From Desulfosporosinus sp049943955 (GTDB lineage Bacteria > Bacillota > Desulfitobacteriia > Desulfitobacteriales > Desulfitobacteriaceae), in NCBI RefSeq assembly GCF_049943955.1, contig NZ_JBNFTW010000010.1:62001-126000 (forward strand): a stretch of DNA of 64,000 nucleotides. The letters are read 5' to 3'. The notes under the pieces were generated by a model. The model saw nothing but the letters and a program-made list of their open reading frames with translations, was not told where the DNA came from and ran no database searches. Shown here in pieces: positions 24,036-32,841 of the stretch. Made by a program: the position numbers and the translations under genes. Position 1 is the first letter of the stretch. Every line of letters starts with the position of its first letter.

Positions 24036-24728
24036 ATGGAAAAGGCACATCTTAAAATAAAATATTTGTATCATAGTGGTTTTGCAGTCGAAACTCAAAA
24101 CAATGTACTCATTTTTGATTACTATCAAGGTAGTATCGGGGATTTAAAGAAAAGTCCTAAAAATATTTATGTCTTTGTTTCCCATAGCCATCCTGATCAT
24201 TTTAATCCCGTAATCCTAGAATGGCAAAAAGAAAGATCGGATATTCACTATATCTTAAGTAACGATATTTCCGTTTCTCCAACCATCAATAACCTGAATG
24301 TACTTGCCCCATACGAAAAAATCGAATTGGGCAGTTTAAAAATTAAAGCCTATAATTCTACAGATATAGGTGTTTCTTTTCTGGTCGAGGATGAAGGAAC
24401 CCGTCTTTTTCATGCCGGAGATTTAAACTGGTGGTATTGGATTGATACTAAGGATGAAATGGCCAAGGCCGAGAAAGAGTATAAGGATGAAATTCAAAGA
24501 ATCAAAGGTGAAGACATCGATTTTGCTTTCTTTCCGGTAGATCCAAGACTTGAAAAGAATTATCTGGCAGGAGCGAAGTATTTTATTCAAGAACTTAATC
24601 CTAAATATCTAATTCCAATGCACTTTACAGATAGCCCTGAAATCCTGGAGTATTTTGGAAATGAAATGAGAAATTCCTCCTGCAGAATCCTCAAATTTTC
24701 TCACAAGGGACAAGAGTTAATTCTTTAA
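24036..24728 (+). CDS. Metallo-beta-lactamase fold hydrolase (UlaG/YycJ-like)
   Basis: About 230 residues. YLYHSGFAVET opens the fold, SHSHPDHF (about residue 51) is the HxHxDH metal motif, LFHAGDLNWWYW carries the later Asp ligand and LIPMHFTD the last His. The compact form without a long C-terminal domain resembles the UlaG-like group of predicted Zn hydrolases. ATG 24036 is chosen because GAGGTGATAA precedes it; the longer frame has no ribosome site. A TATAAT box at 24012 with TTGAAT at 23991 gives a plausible promoter. The substrate is unknown. Confidence 0.85.
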   Translation: MEKAHLKIKYLYHSGFAVETQNNVLIFDYYQGSIGDLKKSPKNIYVFVSHSHPDHFNPVILEWQKERSDIHYILSNDISVSPTINNLNVLAPYEKIELGSLKIKAYNSTDIGVSFLVEDEGTRLFHAGDLNWWYWIDTKDEMAKAEKEYKDEIQRIKGEDIDFAFFPVDPRLEKNYLAGAKYFIQELNPKYLIPMHFTDSPEILEYFGNEMRNSSCRILKFSHKGQELIL

Positions 24729-24766
24729 CGAGAGTACGGACAGCACTCCAAGGAGGTTATTTCATA

Positions 24767-27115
24767 ATGGATAAGACGCAGCGTAGTGAGTGTAGTTCTC
24801 TTTGGGCCATGGTGCGTGCTATTCCCTTAGCCTGTTGTGCAGTTAATGATGAGAATAACCAGATTATTTTTAGTAATCAGGAGTTTACAACGTTATGGCA
24901 CTTAGAACATGCGCAGAATGATCTTCTGAAGGGTATTTATAAGCATACAGATTTTATTGATTTTTGCTCAACTTTGGTTCAAGATGTTTCGAGTTTTAGG
25001 GCGGGATATGAACATCTACTCGAAGAATCTGAACGGACTAAGGAAGATTTGCTTTTTTTAAAAGATGGCCGGACGATCAGACGACATGCATCACTCATGC
25101 TCGATGATAAGGGGGAAAGGATCGGGCATCTTTATCTGTTTAAAGATTTAACCAAACATATTGAGTCCCAAAACCGACTACGTCAAAAACAAATGGAATA
25201 TCATTACCTCTATATGAACAGTCCTGCAGTAATGATGGTTGTTGATTCTAAAACCGGTAAAATTGTCAAAACTAATCAAGCAGCTGCTAATTATTACGGC
25301 TATACAGCGGAACAATTAGATAAAATGACAATTTATAATATTGAGAAGGATGATAGATTACGAGTTGATGAATTGTTGCAGGAGATTATCAAAAGTGATG
25401 GAAAATCCTTTTACACTGAACATCGACTGATGAATGGTGAAATTCGTAACGTTGAAGTTTTTGCCTGTCCTTTTCAATCCCTTGATAAACTATTAATCAA
25501 TTCAATTATTTTTGATGTTACGGAAAAAATGCAAAGCGAGAATAAGCTAAAAGAAAACAACGAACGTTTATCACTTATTCTTGATGGAGCAAGGGCAGGA
25601 ACTTGGGAGGTTGACCTTGTTGAGAAGACAGCCCTTCAAGATTCACGCTGGAAAGCAATTGTCGGCTATAACGCTAATGAAATGATCGATGACTGGCATA
25701 GCTTAATTCATCCTGAGGATGTTGACCGAGTTGACCAGGCAATTCAAAGTTGTAATGACAAAAAGTCCCACAAATATGCATTGGAATACCGTTTGCTTCA
25801 TAAAGATGGTACTTATCGCTGGGTTTATTCCACGTGTTCGATAATTTATGATCAGCAACGGCGTCCGATTCGTTATTTAGGCTTAATCCTTGATATTACT
25901 CGACGCAAAAAACTTGAAGAATTAATCAGCGAAAGCGAAAAACGCCTAAAGGATTTTGCCCAAGCTATCCCGGAACTTACTGCCATTATTGACGAAGACG
26001 GACGTTATCTAGAGGTCTTTGGTCATGATAACCAGTTTCTCTACCCGCCGGAAACGATGAGAGGACACACTGTTTATGAGCTATTTCCTCTGGATTTAGC
26101 CCAAACTATGCTTAATCATGTTCGCAAGGCTATAACAAACGGGGAAGTAAGCCATATGTTGCGGGAACTGAATATGGGAACAGAAAAACGCTATTTTGAA
26201 GGCCGGACTGCTCCCATGGATTATAAAGTGAACGATAAAAAAACGGCAGTTCTCTTAGTATCTGACATTACCAAACGGATCCGTATTGAGCAGACTCTCC
26301 GCTTTACCTATGAACTAAGGCGACGAAGCGATTTTATCAATGATCTAATAAATGGTTATACAGCCTATGATGATAAAACCTGGGCCCTCGTTAAAGAGTG
26401 GGGAATTGACCTTAAACAACCCCTCTGTTGCTGTTTAATCCAAATACAGGATATTGATTTAATGTCTCAAGGAAGTGAATTGAGTCCCAATGGGGATCTT
26501 AAGGTTGAAATTGTGCAGCAAATCACCGAGCAGATGAATGTTACGGTCTGGGAAAATCGAAATAATATTTGTCTGCTTTGTCAACATAATGAACGAGGAA
26601 ATGGGTGGGAAAAAACTCAGCAAATTGCCTTACAAATCAAACAAATTATTAATAATTATGTCCCTTACCTTACTCTAACTATTGCTATCAGCGATATTCA
26701 CTGTAAAGTGGGCAGTGTTGAAAAAAGCTACCAGGAGGCATGGAATACACTTCTGGCATCAAAATGCTTAACAGAAGAAGAAGGTGGAGTTTTTTATTTT
26801 CGTGACATAGGCCTTTTTCAAATTCTGGCAGCAATAGACAAGAAGGATGATAAGAAAGAGTTTGTTGAGAAAAATATTGGGCCTCTTATCACCTACGATC
26901 AGCATAGAGGAACGGACTTATTGAACACTCTTGAAAAGATCTTAAAAAGTAACAATCTCAGACGAGCAGCTGAGGAATTATTTATTCACAGGAAAACCCT
27001 AATGTTTCGCAAGCAGCGTATTGAAAAGATATTATCAGTTTCATTAGATAATTATCAAATACGTTTAGCTCTTTCAGCAGCAATTATGATTTATAAGTTG
27101 AATATGATTGTATAA
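24767..27115 (+). CDS. Multi-PAS sensor with PucR-type C-terminal HTH
   Basis: A 782-residue soluble protein. Four PAS-like modules: about 20-130 (SLWAMVRAIPLACCAVND onward), 145-260, 265-385 (with a typical PAC end, YRWVYSTCSI to YLGLILDITRR) and 395-505. A central region (about 510-700) resembles the GGDEF-like CdaR/PucR middle domain without a GGDEF motif, and the C-terminal 60 residues are a PucR helix-turn-helix (LRRAAEELFIHRKTLMFRKQ). It is probably a transcription activator tuned by small ligands or redox through PAS domains. AAGGAGG precedes ATG 24767. It is alone in its unit with its own terminator, so the target is not evident. Confidence 0.82.
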   Translation: MDKTQRSECSSLWAMVRAIPLACCAVNDENNQIIFSNQEFTTLWHLEHAQNDLLKGIYKHTDFIDFCSTLVQDVSSFRAGYEHLLEESERTKEDLLFLKDGRTIRRHASLMLDDKGERIGHLYLFKDLTKHIESQNRLRQKQMEYHYLYMNSPAVMMVVDSKTGKIVKTNQAAANYYGYTAEQLDKMTIYNIEKDDRLRVDELLQEIIKSDGKSFYTEHRLMNGEIRNVEVFACPFQSLDKLLINSIIFDVTEKMQSENKLKENNERLSLILDGARAGTWEVDLVEKTALQDSRWKAIVGYNANEMIDDWHSLIHPEDVDRVDQAIQSCNDKKSHKYALEYRLLHKDGTYRWVYSTCSIIYDQQRRPIRYLGLILDITRRKKLEELISESEKRLKDFAQAIPELTAIIDEDGRYLEVFGHDNQFLYPPETMRGHTVYELFPLDLAQTMLNHVRKAITNGEVSHMLRELNMGTEKRYFEGRTAPMDYKVNDKKTAVLLVSDITKRIRIEQTLRFTYELRRRSDFINDLINGYTAYDDKTWALVKEWGIDLKQPLCCCLIQIQDIDLMSQGSELSPNGDLKVEIVQQITEQMNVTVWENRNNICLLCQHNERGNGWEKTQQIALQIKQIINNYVPYLTLTIAISDIHCKVGSVEKSYQEAWNTLLASKCLTEEEGGVFYFRDIGLFQILAAIDKKDDKKEFVEKNIGPLITYDQHRGTDLLNTLEKILKSNNLRRAAEELFIHRKTLMFRKQRIEKILSVSLDNYQIRLALSAAIMIYKLNMIV

Positions 27116-27132
27116 TTATTCGACATGAAGAA

Positions 27133-27173
27133 ACAGTTTATTAGCCATACTGGATAATAAACTGTAATTTTTT
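27133..27173 (+). terminator. Terminator after the PAS-PucR gene
   Basis: ACAGTTTATTA / TAATAAACTGT (27133-27143 with 27155-27165), followed by AATTTTTTTG. Confidence 0.88.
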
Positions 27174-27343
27174 TGTCAAAAAAATAGACAATCTGGGTAA
27201 TTGTGTGTTGCTTCTAGATACCTTAATATTTATTTAGAGTTAGTCCAATTCTCTTTATAGATGGAATTTTTCGATATCTCTACTCAAATAAATGCTCTTT
27301 ACCATAAACCCATAGAGTTAAGTGAAAGAAAGGAGGTTTTGAT

Positions 27344-27796
27344 ATGAGCTCTTTAGAATTGGTTGTTTTTACCTTGGGAGAAGACGAGTATGGTGTTGAG
27401 ATTGCTTACGCCCAGGAAATTATCCGTATACCAGAGAACATCAAAAGAATGCCTGATATGCCACCATTCATGGAAGGCGTTATCGATTTGCGAGGAAAAG
27501 TAATTCCCATTCTTGATTTAAAAAAGAGATTCGGTTTTCAGCAGACTGAACGAGGCCTTGATAGCCGTTTGCTTGTCCTTGACCTGGAGGGAATTTTATT
27601 GGGAATCATGGTTGATGACGTATCAGAAGTTATTAAGCTCGAAGAACAAGCTGTTGAAAAACTAAGTACTCATATCTTTTCTCTGGCTAGTAACAGCGTT
27701 GAAGCCATAGCTCGAATTGATGACCGCATAGTTCTTATACTAAACAGCACTAAACTCAAAGAAGAATTAGTCACGAAATGGCATGATGAGGAGTGA
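27344..27796 (+). CDS. cheW: Chemotaxis coupling protein CheW
   Basis: 150 residues, the full CheW domain. LVVFTLGEDEYGVEIAYAQE, the RMPDMPPFMEGVIDLRGKVI block and PILDLKKRFGF are diagnostic. It would couple a receptor to CheA. AGGAGG precedes the ATG. It is followed 5 bases later by a soluble receptor, so the pair forms a two-gene signalling unit; cheA is not in the window. Confidence 0.95.
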   Translation: MSSLELVVFTLGEDEYGVEIAYAQEIIRIPENIKRMPDMPPFMEGVIDLRGKVIPILDLKKRFGFQQTERGLDSRLLVLDLEGILLGIMVDDVSEVIKLEEQAVEKLSTHIFSLASNSVEAIARIDDRIVLILNSTKLKEELVTKWHDEE

Positions 27797-27801
27797 AGGG
27801 C

Positions 27802-28947
27802 ATGATTGCATTATCAGAATTAGAATCGTGTAAGGTATTAGCTGAGCTGTTAGTGAATTTTATCCCGGGCGGGGTTATATTCAGTATCGTGGAAAGAGAC
27901 ACCTTTGTATGGGTGAAAGCATCATCATCGTTTTCAATTGAGGCCATTAAGGTCGGCAACAAATTAAACGACAGTTCAACAACTATGCAGGCGGTCCGCC
28001 AAAAAGAAGTTTTAATCCAAAATATTCCGCGAACAGTCTATGGGAAAAGAGTCTCCATTATTTCCATCCCTGTACTTGATAACAATGGCGATGCAGTAGG
28101 TGCATTTTCCATAATCGTTCCCAAATTACATCCTGTTGCTGCCGCCTTTGATGATTTCGCTCCAATTTTAGCTGAAATGTTTCTTGAAGGGGCTTTTTTA
28201 TACATGTCTGATTTGACAAAAATTGCTTATGCCCAATCTTCGAAAAAATTTGATCTGCCATCTGTTAAAGTTGGTAATGATTTATCGGATGATGACATAG
28301 CTTATCACGTGATAAAAACAAAACAACCTATTATTGATGAAATCGATGCTTCGCGATTTGGCATGCCGCTCCATATTGCGAATTTTCCACTTACTGATGA
28401 TGAGGGGGACCTTGTGGCAACGATTGGGATTGTCACACCAAAGAAAACGGCCTTTACACTTCGTGAAATGTCCAGTAATCTTGAAAGCAGTCTGACAGGG
28501 ATTGCAGCGGCTATTGAGGAGTTATCAGCATCAGCAACCCAAATTCATTCTAATGAAGAAGATCTAAATTCTCACATTAAAGAGATTATCGATATATCGG
28601 AAAAAATCAATGAAGTGTCTGATTTTATCAAGGAAATAGCAGATGAAACAAAAATGTTAGGTTTAAACGCTGCTATCGAGGCCGCAAGGGCGGGTGACGC
28701 GGGGCGAGGTTTCGGAGTGGTTGCTGAAGAGATCAGGAAGCTTTCGGCACAATCCAAGAGTACTGTACCGAAAATTAAGCAACTGACAGAAACGATTAAG
28801 ACCAAAGTCGAGGAAGCCCGTCATAAAAGCAATCAATCCCTGGATGCCAGTCAGGGACAAGCGGCAGCTTCAGAAGAAATTACTGCAAGTATTGAGGAAA
28901 TAACATCAATGTCAACGGAATTGAGCAATATAGCAAAGACTCTATAG
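27802..28947 (+). CDS. Soluble methyl-accepting chemotaxis protein
   Basis: About 381 residues with no membrane helix. Residues 1-230 contain two similar sensory repeats: VERDTFVWVKASSSFSIEAI and later LTKIAYAQSSKKFDLPSVKV both lead into a V-G-(D/N)-x-L block and a later PIPV/FPLTDDEGD segment. The C-terminal 150 residues are a short MCP signalling hairpin whose tip is ETKMLGLNAAIEAARAGDAG and RGFGVVAEEIRKLSAQSK. The methylation helices are largely missing. ATG 27802 has GAGGAG 8 bases upstream; GTG 27793 is too close to it. The ligand is unknown. Confidence 0.9.
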   Translation: MIALSELESCKVLAELLVNFIPGGVIFSIVERDTFVWVKASSSFSIEAIKVGNKLNDSSTTMQAVRQKEVLIQNIPRTVYGKRVSIISIPVLDNNGDAVGAFSIIVPKLHPVAAAFDDFAPILAEMFLEGAFLYMSDLTKIAYAQSSKKFDLPSVKVGNDLSDDDIAYHVIKTKQPIIDEIDASRFGMPLHIANFPLTDDEGDLVATIGIVTPKKTAFTLREMSSNLESSLTGIAAAIEELSASATQIHSNEEDLNSHIKEIIDISEKINEVSDFIKEIADETKMLGLNAAIEAARAGDAGRGFGVVAEEIRKLSAQSKSTVPKIKQLTETIKTKVEEARHKSNQSLDASQGQAAASEEITASIEEITSMSTELSNIAKTL

Positions 28948-29193
28948 CTTGTAGGTAAGCAAAGGCAGAGTTATAACTAAAAGATTGAACTCTATAACTG
29001 AAATGTTGACCAAATAATGACGGTAGTGACGTTAAGGTCGGATTGAAATCCGGCCTTTTTTTGTTTCGCTGAATTGCAGTTTTCTAATTATTATTGTGAT
29101 ATTTTGTAGGTGCAATTTAATTAATAACTTTGGGGGATGAAATAGACTGAAATTGAAAATAGTAATAAAATCAAATAATCATAATAACACCTC
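28948..29193. other. Intergenic region downstream of the receptor gene
   Basis: It contains the receptor-operon terminator and then AT-rich DNA up to the flavodiiron promoter. No gene or RNA motif is seen. Confidence 0.5.
29034..29062 (+). terminator. Terminator of the cheW-receptor unit
   Basis: AAGGTCGGA / TCCGGCCTT with one G-T pair, then TTTTTTT. Confidence 0.85.
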
Positions 29194-29221
29194 TTGAACT
29201 GTAAATCCAATATGATATAAT
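29194..29221 (+). promoter_or_regulatory. Promoter of the flavodiiron gene
   Basis: TTGAAC (29194), a 16-base spacer and TATAAT (29216-29221). The leader would be about 145 nt; no riboswitch was recognised in it. Confidence 0.6.
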
Positions 29222-29373
29222 AATTATTATAAATAGTCTTACTGCTCTTAAACTTTCAATATAACAGTTCCTGGAATTACATGCTTCGATTTTAAAGCGT
29301 ATTACGTTAGCATTATTACTTGTCAAGTTTTTCTGAATTAAACTAATTTAAATTTTAGAATGGGGTGCTTAAA

Positions 29374-30534
29374 ATGAAACCTGTCCAAATCGCAGAAAAC
29401 ATCTATTGGGTTGGGGGAATCGACTGGGATATTCGAAATTTTCACGGATATTTAATTCCAAGGGGTACTACATATAATGCATACCTGATCATTGATGAAA
29501 AAGTAACACTCATCGATACGGTTAAGCATTATTTATATGATGAAATGTTAGCACGAATCTCCGAAGTTGTTGATCCTTCTAAAATTGATTATATAGTATC
29601 TAATCATGTGGAGATGGATCATTCCGGTGGACTCCCTCGTTTAATGGAAGCTGCTCCGCAAGCTCAAATTTATACCTCATTAAACGGAGAGAAAGGTCTA
29701 AAAGCCCACTATAAAGGTAACTGGAATTATAATGTTATGAAAACCGGAACAACCCTAAGTTTGGGAAAACGAAGTCTGACCTTTATCAATACTCCCATGG
29801 TTCATTGGCCGGACAACATGGTTTGCTATTTACCGGAGGACAAACTATTGTTTTCCAACGATGCCTTTGGGCAGCATATTGCAACGTCAGAACGCTTTGA
29901 CGATCAGCTTCCGGGGGATATTGTTATGGAAGAAGCTGCAAAATACTATGCCAATATTGTACTGCCTTATGGCAATCAAGTTCAAAAAGCTTTAGAATTG
30001 GTTTCTGATTTAGAGATTAATACCATTGCTCCAAGTCATGGAGTAATATGGCGTTCGAAAATAAAGGATATCCTAAGTGAATATCGTAAATGGTCTACAG
30101 ATCAGACCGATAATAAGGCAGTAATAGTCTATGATACAATGTGGAATTCAACAGAGATGATAGCTTATGCGATACAGGACGCTATGGAGAAGAAAGGTAT
30201 CAGCACGAAAATGAGGAATTTAAGAACGAATCATATCTCTGATATTATGACAGATGTTCTTACTGCTAAATATATATGTGTAGGCTCACCTACCCTGAAT
30301 AATAATATGCTTCCAACTGTAGCTGCTTTTTTAACGTATTTAAAAGGTTTAGCTCCTAAAAAACGGGTTGGTTTAGCTTTTGGTTCTTATGGCTGGGGAG
30401 GCCAAAGTGTTGGCATGGTCGAAGAGGTATTGAAGAGTATGAATTTTGGCCTCTTGGAGCAAATAAGAATCCAGTATATTCCTGATCCTGAGCAGTTAAC
30501 CGAGATCACTAAAAAGATTGAAATGACTCTTTAA
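29374..30534 (+). CDS. fprA: Flavodiiron protein (A-type, FprA/ROO)
   Basis: About 386 residues, the class A length. The beta-lactamase-like domain carries the di-iron ligands: SNHVEMDHSGG (HxExDH), MVHWPDN and SNDAFGQH, then APSHGVIW. The C-terminal flavodoxin domain (about 250-386) starts AVIVYDTMWNSTEMIAYAI with the FMN phosphate loop and GSPTLNNNMLP. It reduces O2 to water, or NO to N2O, in anaerobes. GGGGTG precedes ATG 29374, which is chosen over the upstream TTG. It is monocistronic, with its own promoter and terminator. Confidence 0.95.
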   Translation: MKPVQIAENIYWVGGIDWDIRNFHGYLIPRGTTYNAYLIIDEKVTLIDTVKHYLYDEMLARISEVVDPSKIDYIVSNHVEMDHSGGLPRLMEAAPQAQIYTSLNGEKGLKAHYKGNWNYNVMKTGTTLSLGKRSLTFINTPMVHWPDNMVCYLPEDKLLFSNDAFGQHIATSERFDDQLPGDIVMEEAAKYYANIVLPYGNQVQKALELVSDLEINTIAPSHGVIWRSKIKDILSEYRKWSTDQTDNKAVIVYDTMWNSTEMIAYAIQDAMEKKGISTKMRNLRTNHISDIMTDVLTAKYICVGSPTLNNNMLPTVAAFLTYLKGLAPKKRVGLAFGSYGWGGQSVGMVEEVLKSMNFGLLEQIRIQYIPDPEQLTEITKKIEMTL

Positions 30535-30565
30535 GCAGCTTAATCGGAAATTCGTTTCCGTTTTG

Positions 30566-30598
30566 GGACTGGATGGTGATATACTCCAGTCCTTTTTA
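30566..30598 (+). terminator. Terminator of the flavodiiron gene
   Basis: GGACTGGA / TCCAGTCC (30566-30573 with 30585-30592), then TTTTTA. Confidence 0.85.
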
Positions 30599-30647
30599 TA
30601 TAAGGGAACAACCATTAATGATAATTTGCAGAATGGGGGGCTTGTAA

Positions 30648-30902
30648 ATGGCATTATCTATAAGAACTCAAAGTGACGTCTTCAAATTGGCTCTGCTTCT
30701 TTATGATTATCTCAGTCAAAATGGCTATACTTCTGAGGCAAAGTATCTCAATCAATTGGCAGATTCTTGTTACCCACAAAATGCACAATCTTTAGAAGCC
30801 CATCTGATCGCTTTTAAGGAAATCAGAGCAACAATTCCTGACTTGCCTTTAGCATATCTTCGTGCTCTCGATGAAGCAATAACGGTAATTTCTGGTAGTT
30901 GA
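30648..30902 (+). CDS. Hypothetical small helical protein
   Basis: 84 residues, soluble, mostly helical by composition (VFKLALLLYDYLSQNGY, AKYLNQLADSCY, LEAHLIAFKEIRATI). GGGGGGC lies before the ATG. I do not recognise the family. It lies between the flavodiiron gene and a DUF1657-type gene on the same strand. Expression seems likely from the ribosome site and the clean reading frame. Confidence 0.6.
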   Translation: MALSIRTQSDVFKLALLLYDYLSQNGYTSEAKYLNQLADSCYPQNAQSLEAHLIAFKEIRATIPDLPLAYLRALDEAITVISGS

Positions 30903-31010
30903 GGTACTCGATTTGAGGGAATCGTTTCTTTGTTCACAAGGGGTAAACTGTAGCTGATTAGGATTAGGAATTATGCACATACTAAGTTTAAACACTTAGG
31001 AGGGATTAAT

Positions 31011-31220
31011 TTGACAGTTCAAGCAGATTTGGAAAAAGCAGTAGCCGCTGCTCAGTCAGCTCTTGGAACTTATGAAACTTTTTCAGCGTCGACCCTGGAT
31101 GAAACGGCGAAACAAATGTTTAAGGAAATGTCTTCCGACATGGAGCGTCATGTTGCTCTGCTTAGGGGTAGGTTGGCTTATGTAACCCAGAATAACAGTA
31201 TGAATAAACCTTTGAGTTAG
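31011..31220 (+). CDS. DUF1657-like small protein
   Basis: 69 residues: MTVQADLEKAVAAAQSALGT followed by amphipathic helices (ETAKQMFKEMSSDMERHVAL). This matches the DUF1657 family of spore-forming Firmicutes, often found beside spoVA genes; no spoVA gene is here. TTG 31011 is chosen because AGGAGGGAT precedes it. Function is unknown. Confidence 0.65.
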   Translation: MTVQADLEKAVAAAQSALGTYETFSASTLDETAKQMFKEMSSDMERHVALLRGRLAYVTQNNSMNKPLS

Positions 31221-31249
31221 TGGAGTGGGAGTCCTATGAGTGAATAAAA

Positions 31250-31312
31250 ATGAACTCGTTAACGAAGGGCCACACCCCCACTTATAGAAGTGGGGTCTTA
31301 AAAACTGGATAA
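31250..31312 (+). repeat. Dispersed structured repeat, internally deleted copy (G)
   Basis: It begins ATGAACTCGTTAACGAAGG and ends with the hairpin CCCCACTT-ATAG-AAGTGGGG and TCTTAAAAACTGGATAAA. Compared with the full copy at 60982-61166 (read on the minus strand) it keeps both ends and lacks the central hairpins. It starts with ATGA where other copies have GTGA. Confidence 0.75.
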
Positions 31313-31326
31313 ACATCAAGACACAT

Positions 31327-31358
31327 AAAACGTCGCCCCACAGCAAGGGCGACGTTTT
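31327..31358. terminator. Bidirectional terminator
   Basis: AAAACGTCGCCC / GGGCGACGTTTT perfect 12-bp stem; it ends the small minus-strand Cys-rich gene. Confidence 0.8.
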
Positions 31359-31385
31359 AGTCTTTTCATGAAGTCAGTTTTTAAC

Positions 31386-31556
31386 TTATTCTTGCTTTAG
31401 ACTATCCTTTGCATCAAGAATACTATAAAAAGGGCACCCGCCGCCCTGCCAAGTTATATCCGTAACGCCATTGCCGCTTTGAAACTGGTGAAGCATAAAT
31501 GCATCACAAATAGCCGTTTGCCCGTACAGACATTTTGAACAAGTTGCAAAGTCCAT
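31386..31556 (-). CDS. Small four-cysteine protein
   Basis: A 56-residue ORF, MDFATCSKCLYGQTAICDAF onward, ending DAKDSLKQE. Cys residues form CSKC, a third Cys nine residues later and a fourth in GGGCPFYS, a plausible small metal site. A strong GGAAGGAGTG ribosome site precedes the ATG, and a terminator follows within 30 bases, so it is probably a real gene. I do not recognise the family. Confidence 0.65.
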   Translation of the reverse strand: MDFATCSKCLYGQTAICDAFMLHQFQSGNGVTDITWQGGGCPFYSILDAKDSLKQE

Positions 31557-31697
31557 ACCTATCACTCCTTCCTGTAACAGTGAATTAAATAATCAAATCT
31601 AATATAGGAATATCCAAACTTAAATCCCTTTAACCATTGGAGCAAAAATTCAATGGATGCAGAAAGAACCAAAATACAGGTAAATTATTGTGAAACA

Positions 31698-31728
31698 TGT
31701 GGAAAAAATTGTCATTACTACATATATT
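31698..31728 (+). promoter_or_regulatory. Conserved promoter-like block upstream of the second YjcZ pair
   Basis: TGTGGAAAAA (31698) and CATATATT (31721), 23 bases apart, 40 bases before the start codon. This repeats the layout at 2085-2115. Confidence 0.45.
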
Positions 31729-31760
31729 GGTTTAGGCTTGTAAGAAAGGGGGAAATAAAT

Positions 31761-31868
31761 ATGGCTTTTGGAGGAGCAGCTGTTGCTGGCGGAGCAGGTT
31801 GGGGAGCAGGAATCGGAATTGTTGTCGTTATTATCTTATTATTAATCGCTATGGGAATTGTATTCTAA
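31761..31868 (+). CDS. YjcZ-like small membrane protein, copy 2a
   Basis: 35 residues: MAFGGAAVAGGAGWGAGIGI then VVVIILLLIAMGIVF. From residue 13 on it is identical to the copy at 2147. AAAGGGGG precedes ATG 31761; the longer open frame upstream (from 31653) is not used by the family and has no ribosome site. It pairs with the Gly/Tyr-rich gene 26 bases downstream. Function is unknown. Confidence 0.8.
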   Translation: MAFGGAAVAGGAGWGAGIGIVVVIILLLIAMGIVF

Positions 31869-31894
31869 CTTAACAAAGAAAGGAGATTGAAAGT

Positions 31895-32017
31895 ATGTAC
31901 GGTTATGGAGGCGTAGGCTACGGAGGCTATGGCGCTTGTGGCGGCGGAAACTGTGTAGGAGCGGGAATTATTGCGATTGCCATTCTAATTCTGATCGCCT
32001 TGGGTGTAATTTTCTAG
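31895..32017 (+). CDS. YjcZ-like small Gly/Tyr-rich membrane protein, copy 2b
   Basis: 40 residues: MYGYGGVGYGGYGACGGGNC, then VGAGIIAIAILILIALGVIF. It has two Cys residues against one in copy 1b and a shorter glycine head. AAAGGAG precedes the ATG. A 12-bp terminator follows. Same small sporulation-type family as 2285-2422. Confidence 0.8.
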   Translation: MYGYGGVGYGGYGACGGGNCVGAGIIAIAILILIALGVIF

Positions 32018-32054
32018 TTGCTTGGGGAAAATACGCATAATCTCTTATGAATAA

Positions 32055-32091
32055 AACTAGACTGCTGTCATAGCAGTCTAGTTATTTGTTC
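32055..32091 (+). terminator. Terminator of the second YjcZ pair
   Basis: 12-bp perfect stem AACTAGACTGCT / AGCAGTCTAGTT (32055-32066 with 32072-32083), then ATTTGTTC. Confidence 0.88.
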
Positions 32092-32160
32092 ATCGACTTG
32101 AAGCTGAAATCGTCAATAATTTAGAGTATAAATAGAAGTATACATGAGGGAGAGCTAAAG

Positions 32161-32841
32161 GTGACATTTTTTCTAGGAAATGTTAAAGCGATTTCTGTAG
32201 TTTCAGAACTTGGTTTAGTATACTTTATAGCTGTTATTATAAGTTTGCATAAATTACGTCCAGACTATAATCCAGTCAACCGTTATATCAGCGAATATGC
32301 AGTTGGAAAATACGGAAAAATTGCTGCAAGCAGTTTTATAATTTATGGCTTATCCATTTTAGGGATAAGCTTAAGTCTGTGTCGAATTTTGGTAAACAGG
32401 GATGGAATTAGTGAGATAGGACTTATTCTCATGGCCGTTTGGGGTATCTGTGGCCTAGTAAGTGGCTTCTTCAAAGTGGATTTGAAATGTAAACCTTTTT
32501 CGTTAAAGGGTGCTATCCATACAATTTCTACAACGATTGGCTTAATCGCGTCGATATTATGTTTAATGTGCTTTTCTTGCACTTTATATAATAGTACTAG
32601 TCATAATGATGCAAGTAATCTTTACCTTTCTGGGATGAGTAAAACTATAGCAATTTTAGAATTTAGTTTAGGATCGATCCTATTCTTAGGTTATCTAGGG
32701 GACTTATCATATAAATTGTACATAAAAATGCCTCGCATCTGCTTCGTGTTTCTTAACTATACCGGTCTCGTTGAGCGATCAATACTGATTTGTTCCGTTT
32801 ACTGGCTAATTCGAACGGCATTTTGGCTTATCAACTTCTAA
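32161..32841 (+). CDS. DUF998 family membrane protein
   Basis: 226 residues with about six helices. LRPDYNPVNRYISEYAVGKYG after helix 1 is the hallmark of the DUF998 family (NxVSxYxxG-type block). GGGAGAGC precedes GTG 32161. The function of the family is unknown. Its end overlaps the convergent glycosyltransferase gene by 4 bases. Confidence 0.85.
   Translation: MTFFLGNVKAISVVSELGLVYFIAVIISLHKLRPDYNPVNRYISEYAVGKYGKIAASSFIIYGLSILGISLSLCRILVNRDGISEIGLILMAVWGICGLVSGFFKVDLKCKPFSLKGAIHTISTTIGLIASILCLMCFSCTLYNSTSHNDASNLYLSGMSKTIAILEFSLGSILFLGYLGDLSYKLYIKMPRICFVFLNYTGLVERSILICSVYWLIRTAFWLINF

Noticed and set aside
31653..31760. 36-residue extension of the second YjcZ-like protein, with CETCGKNC
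   Set aside because: The paralogue at 2147 starts at the homologous ATG and a clear ribosome site precedes 31761; the extension also covers the shared promoter-like boxes.
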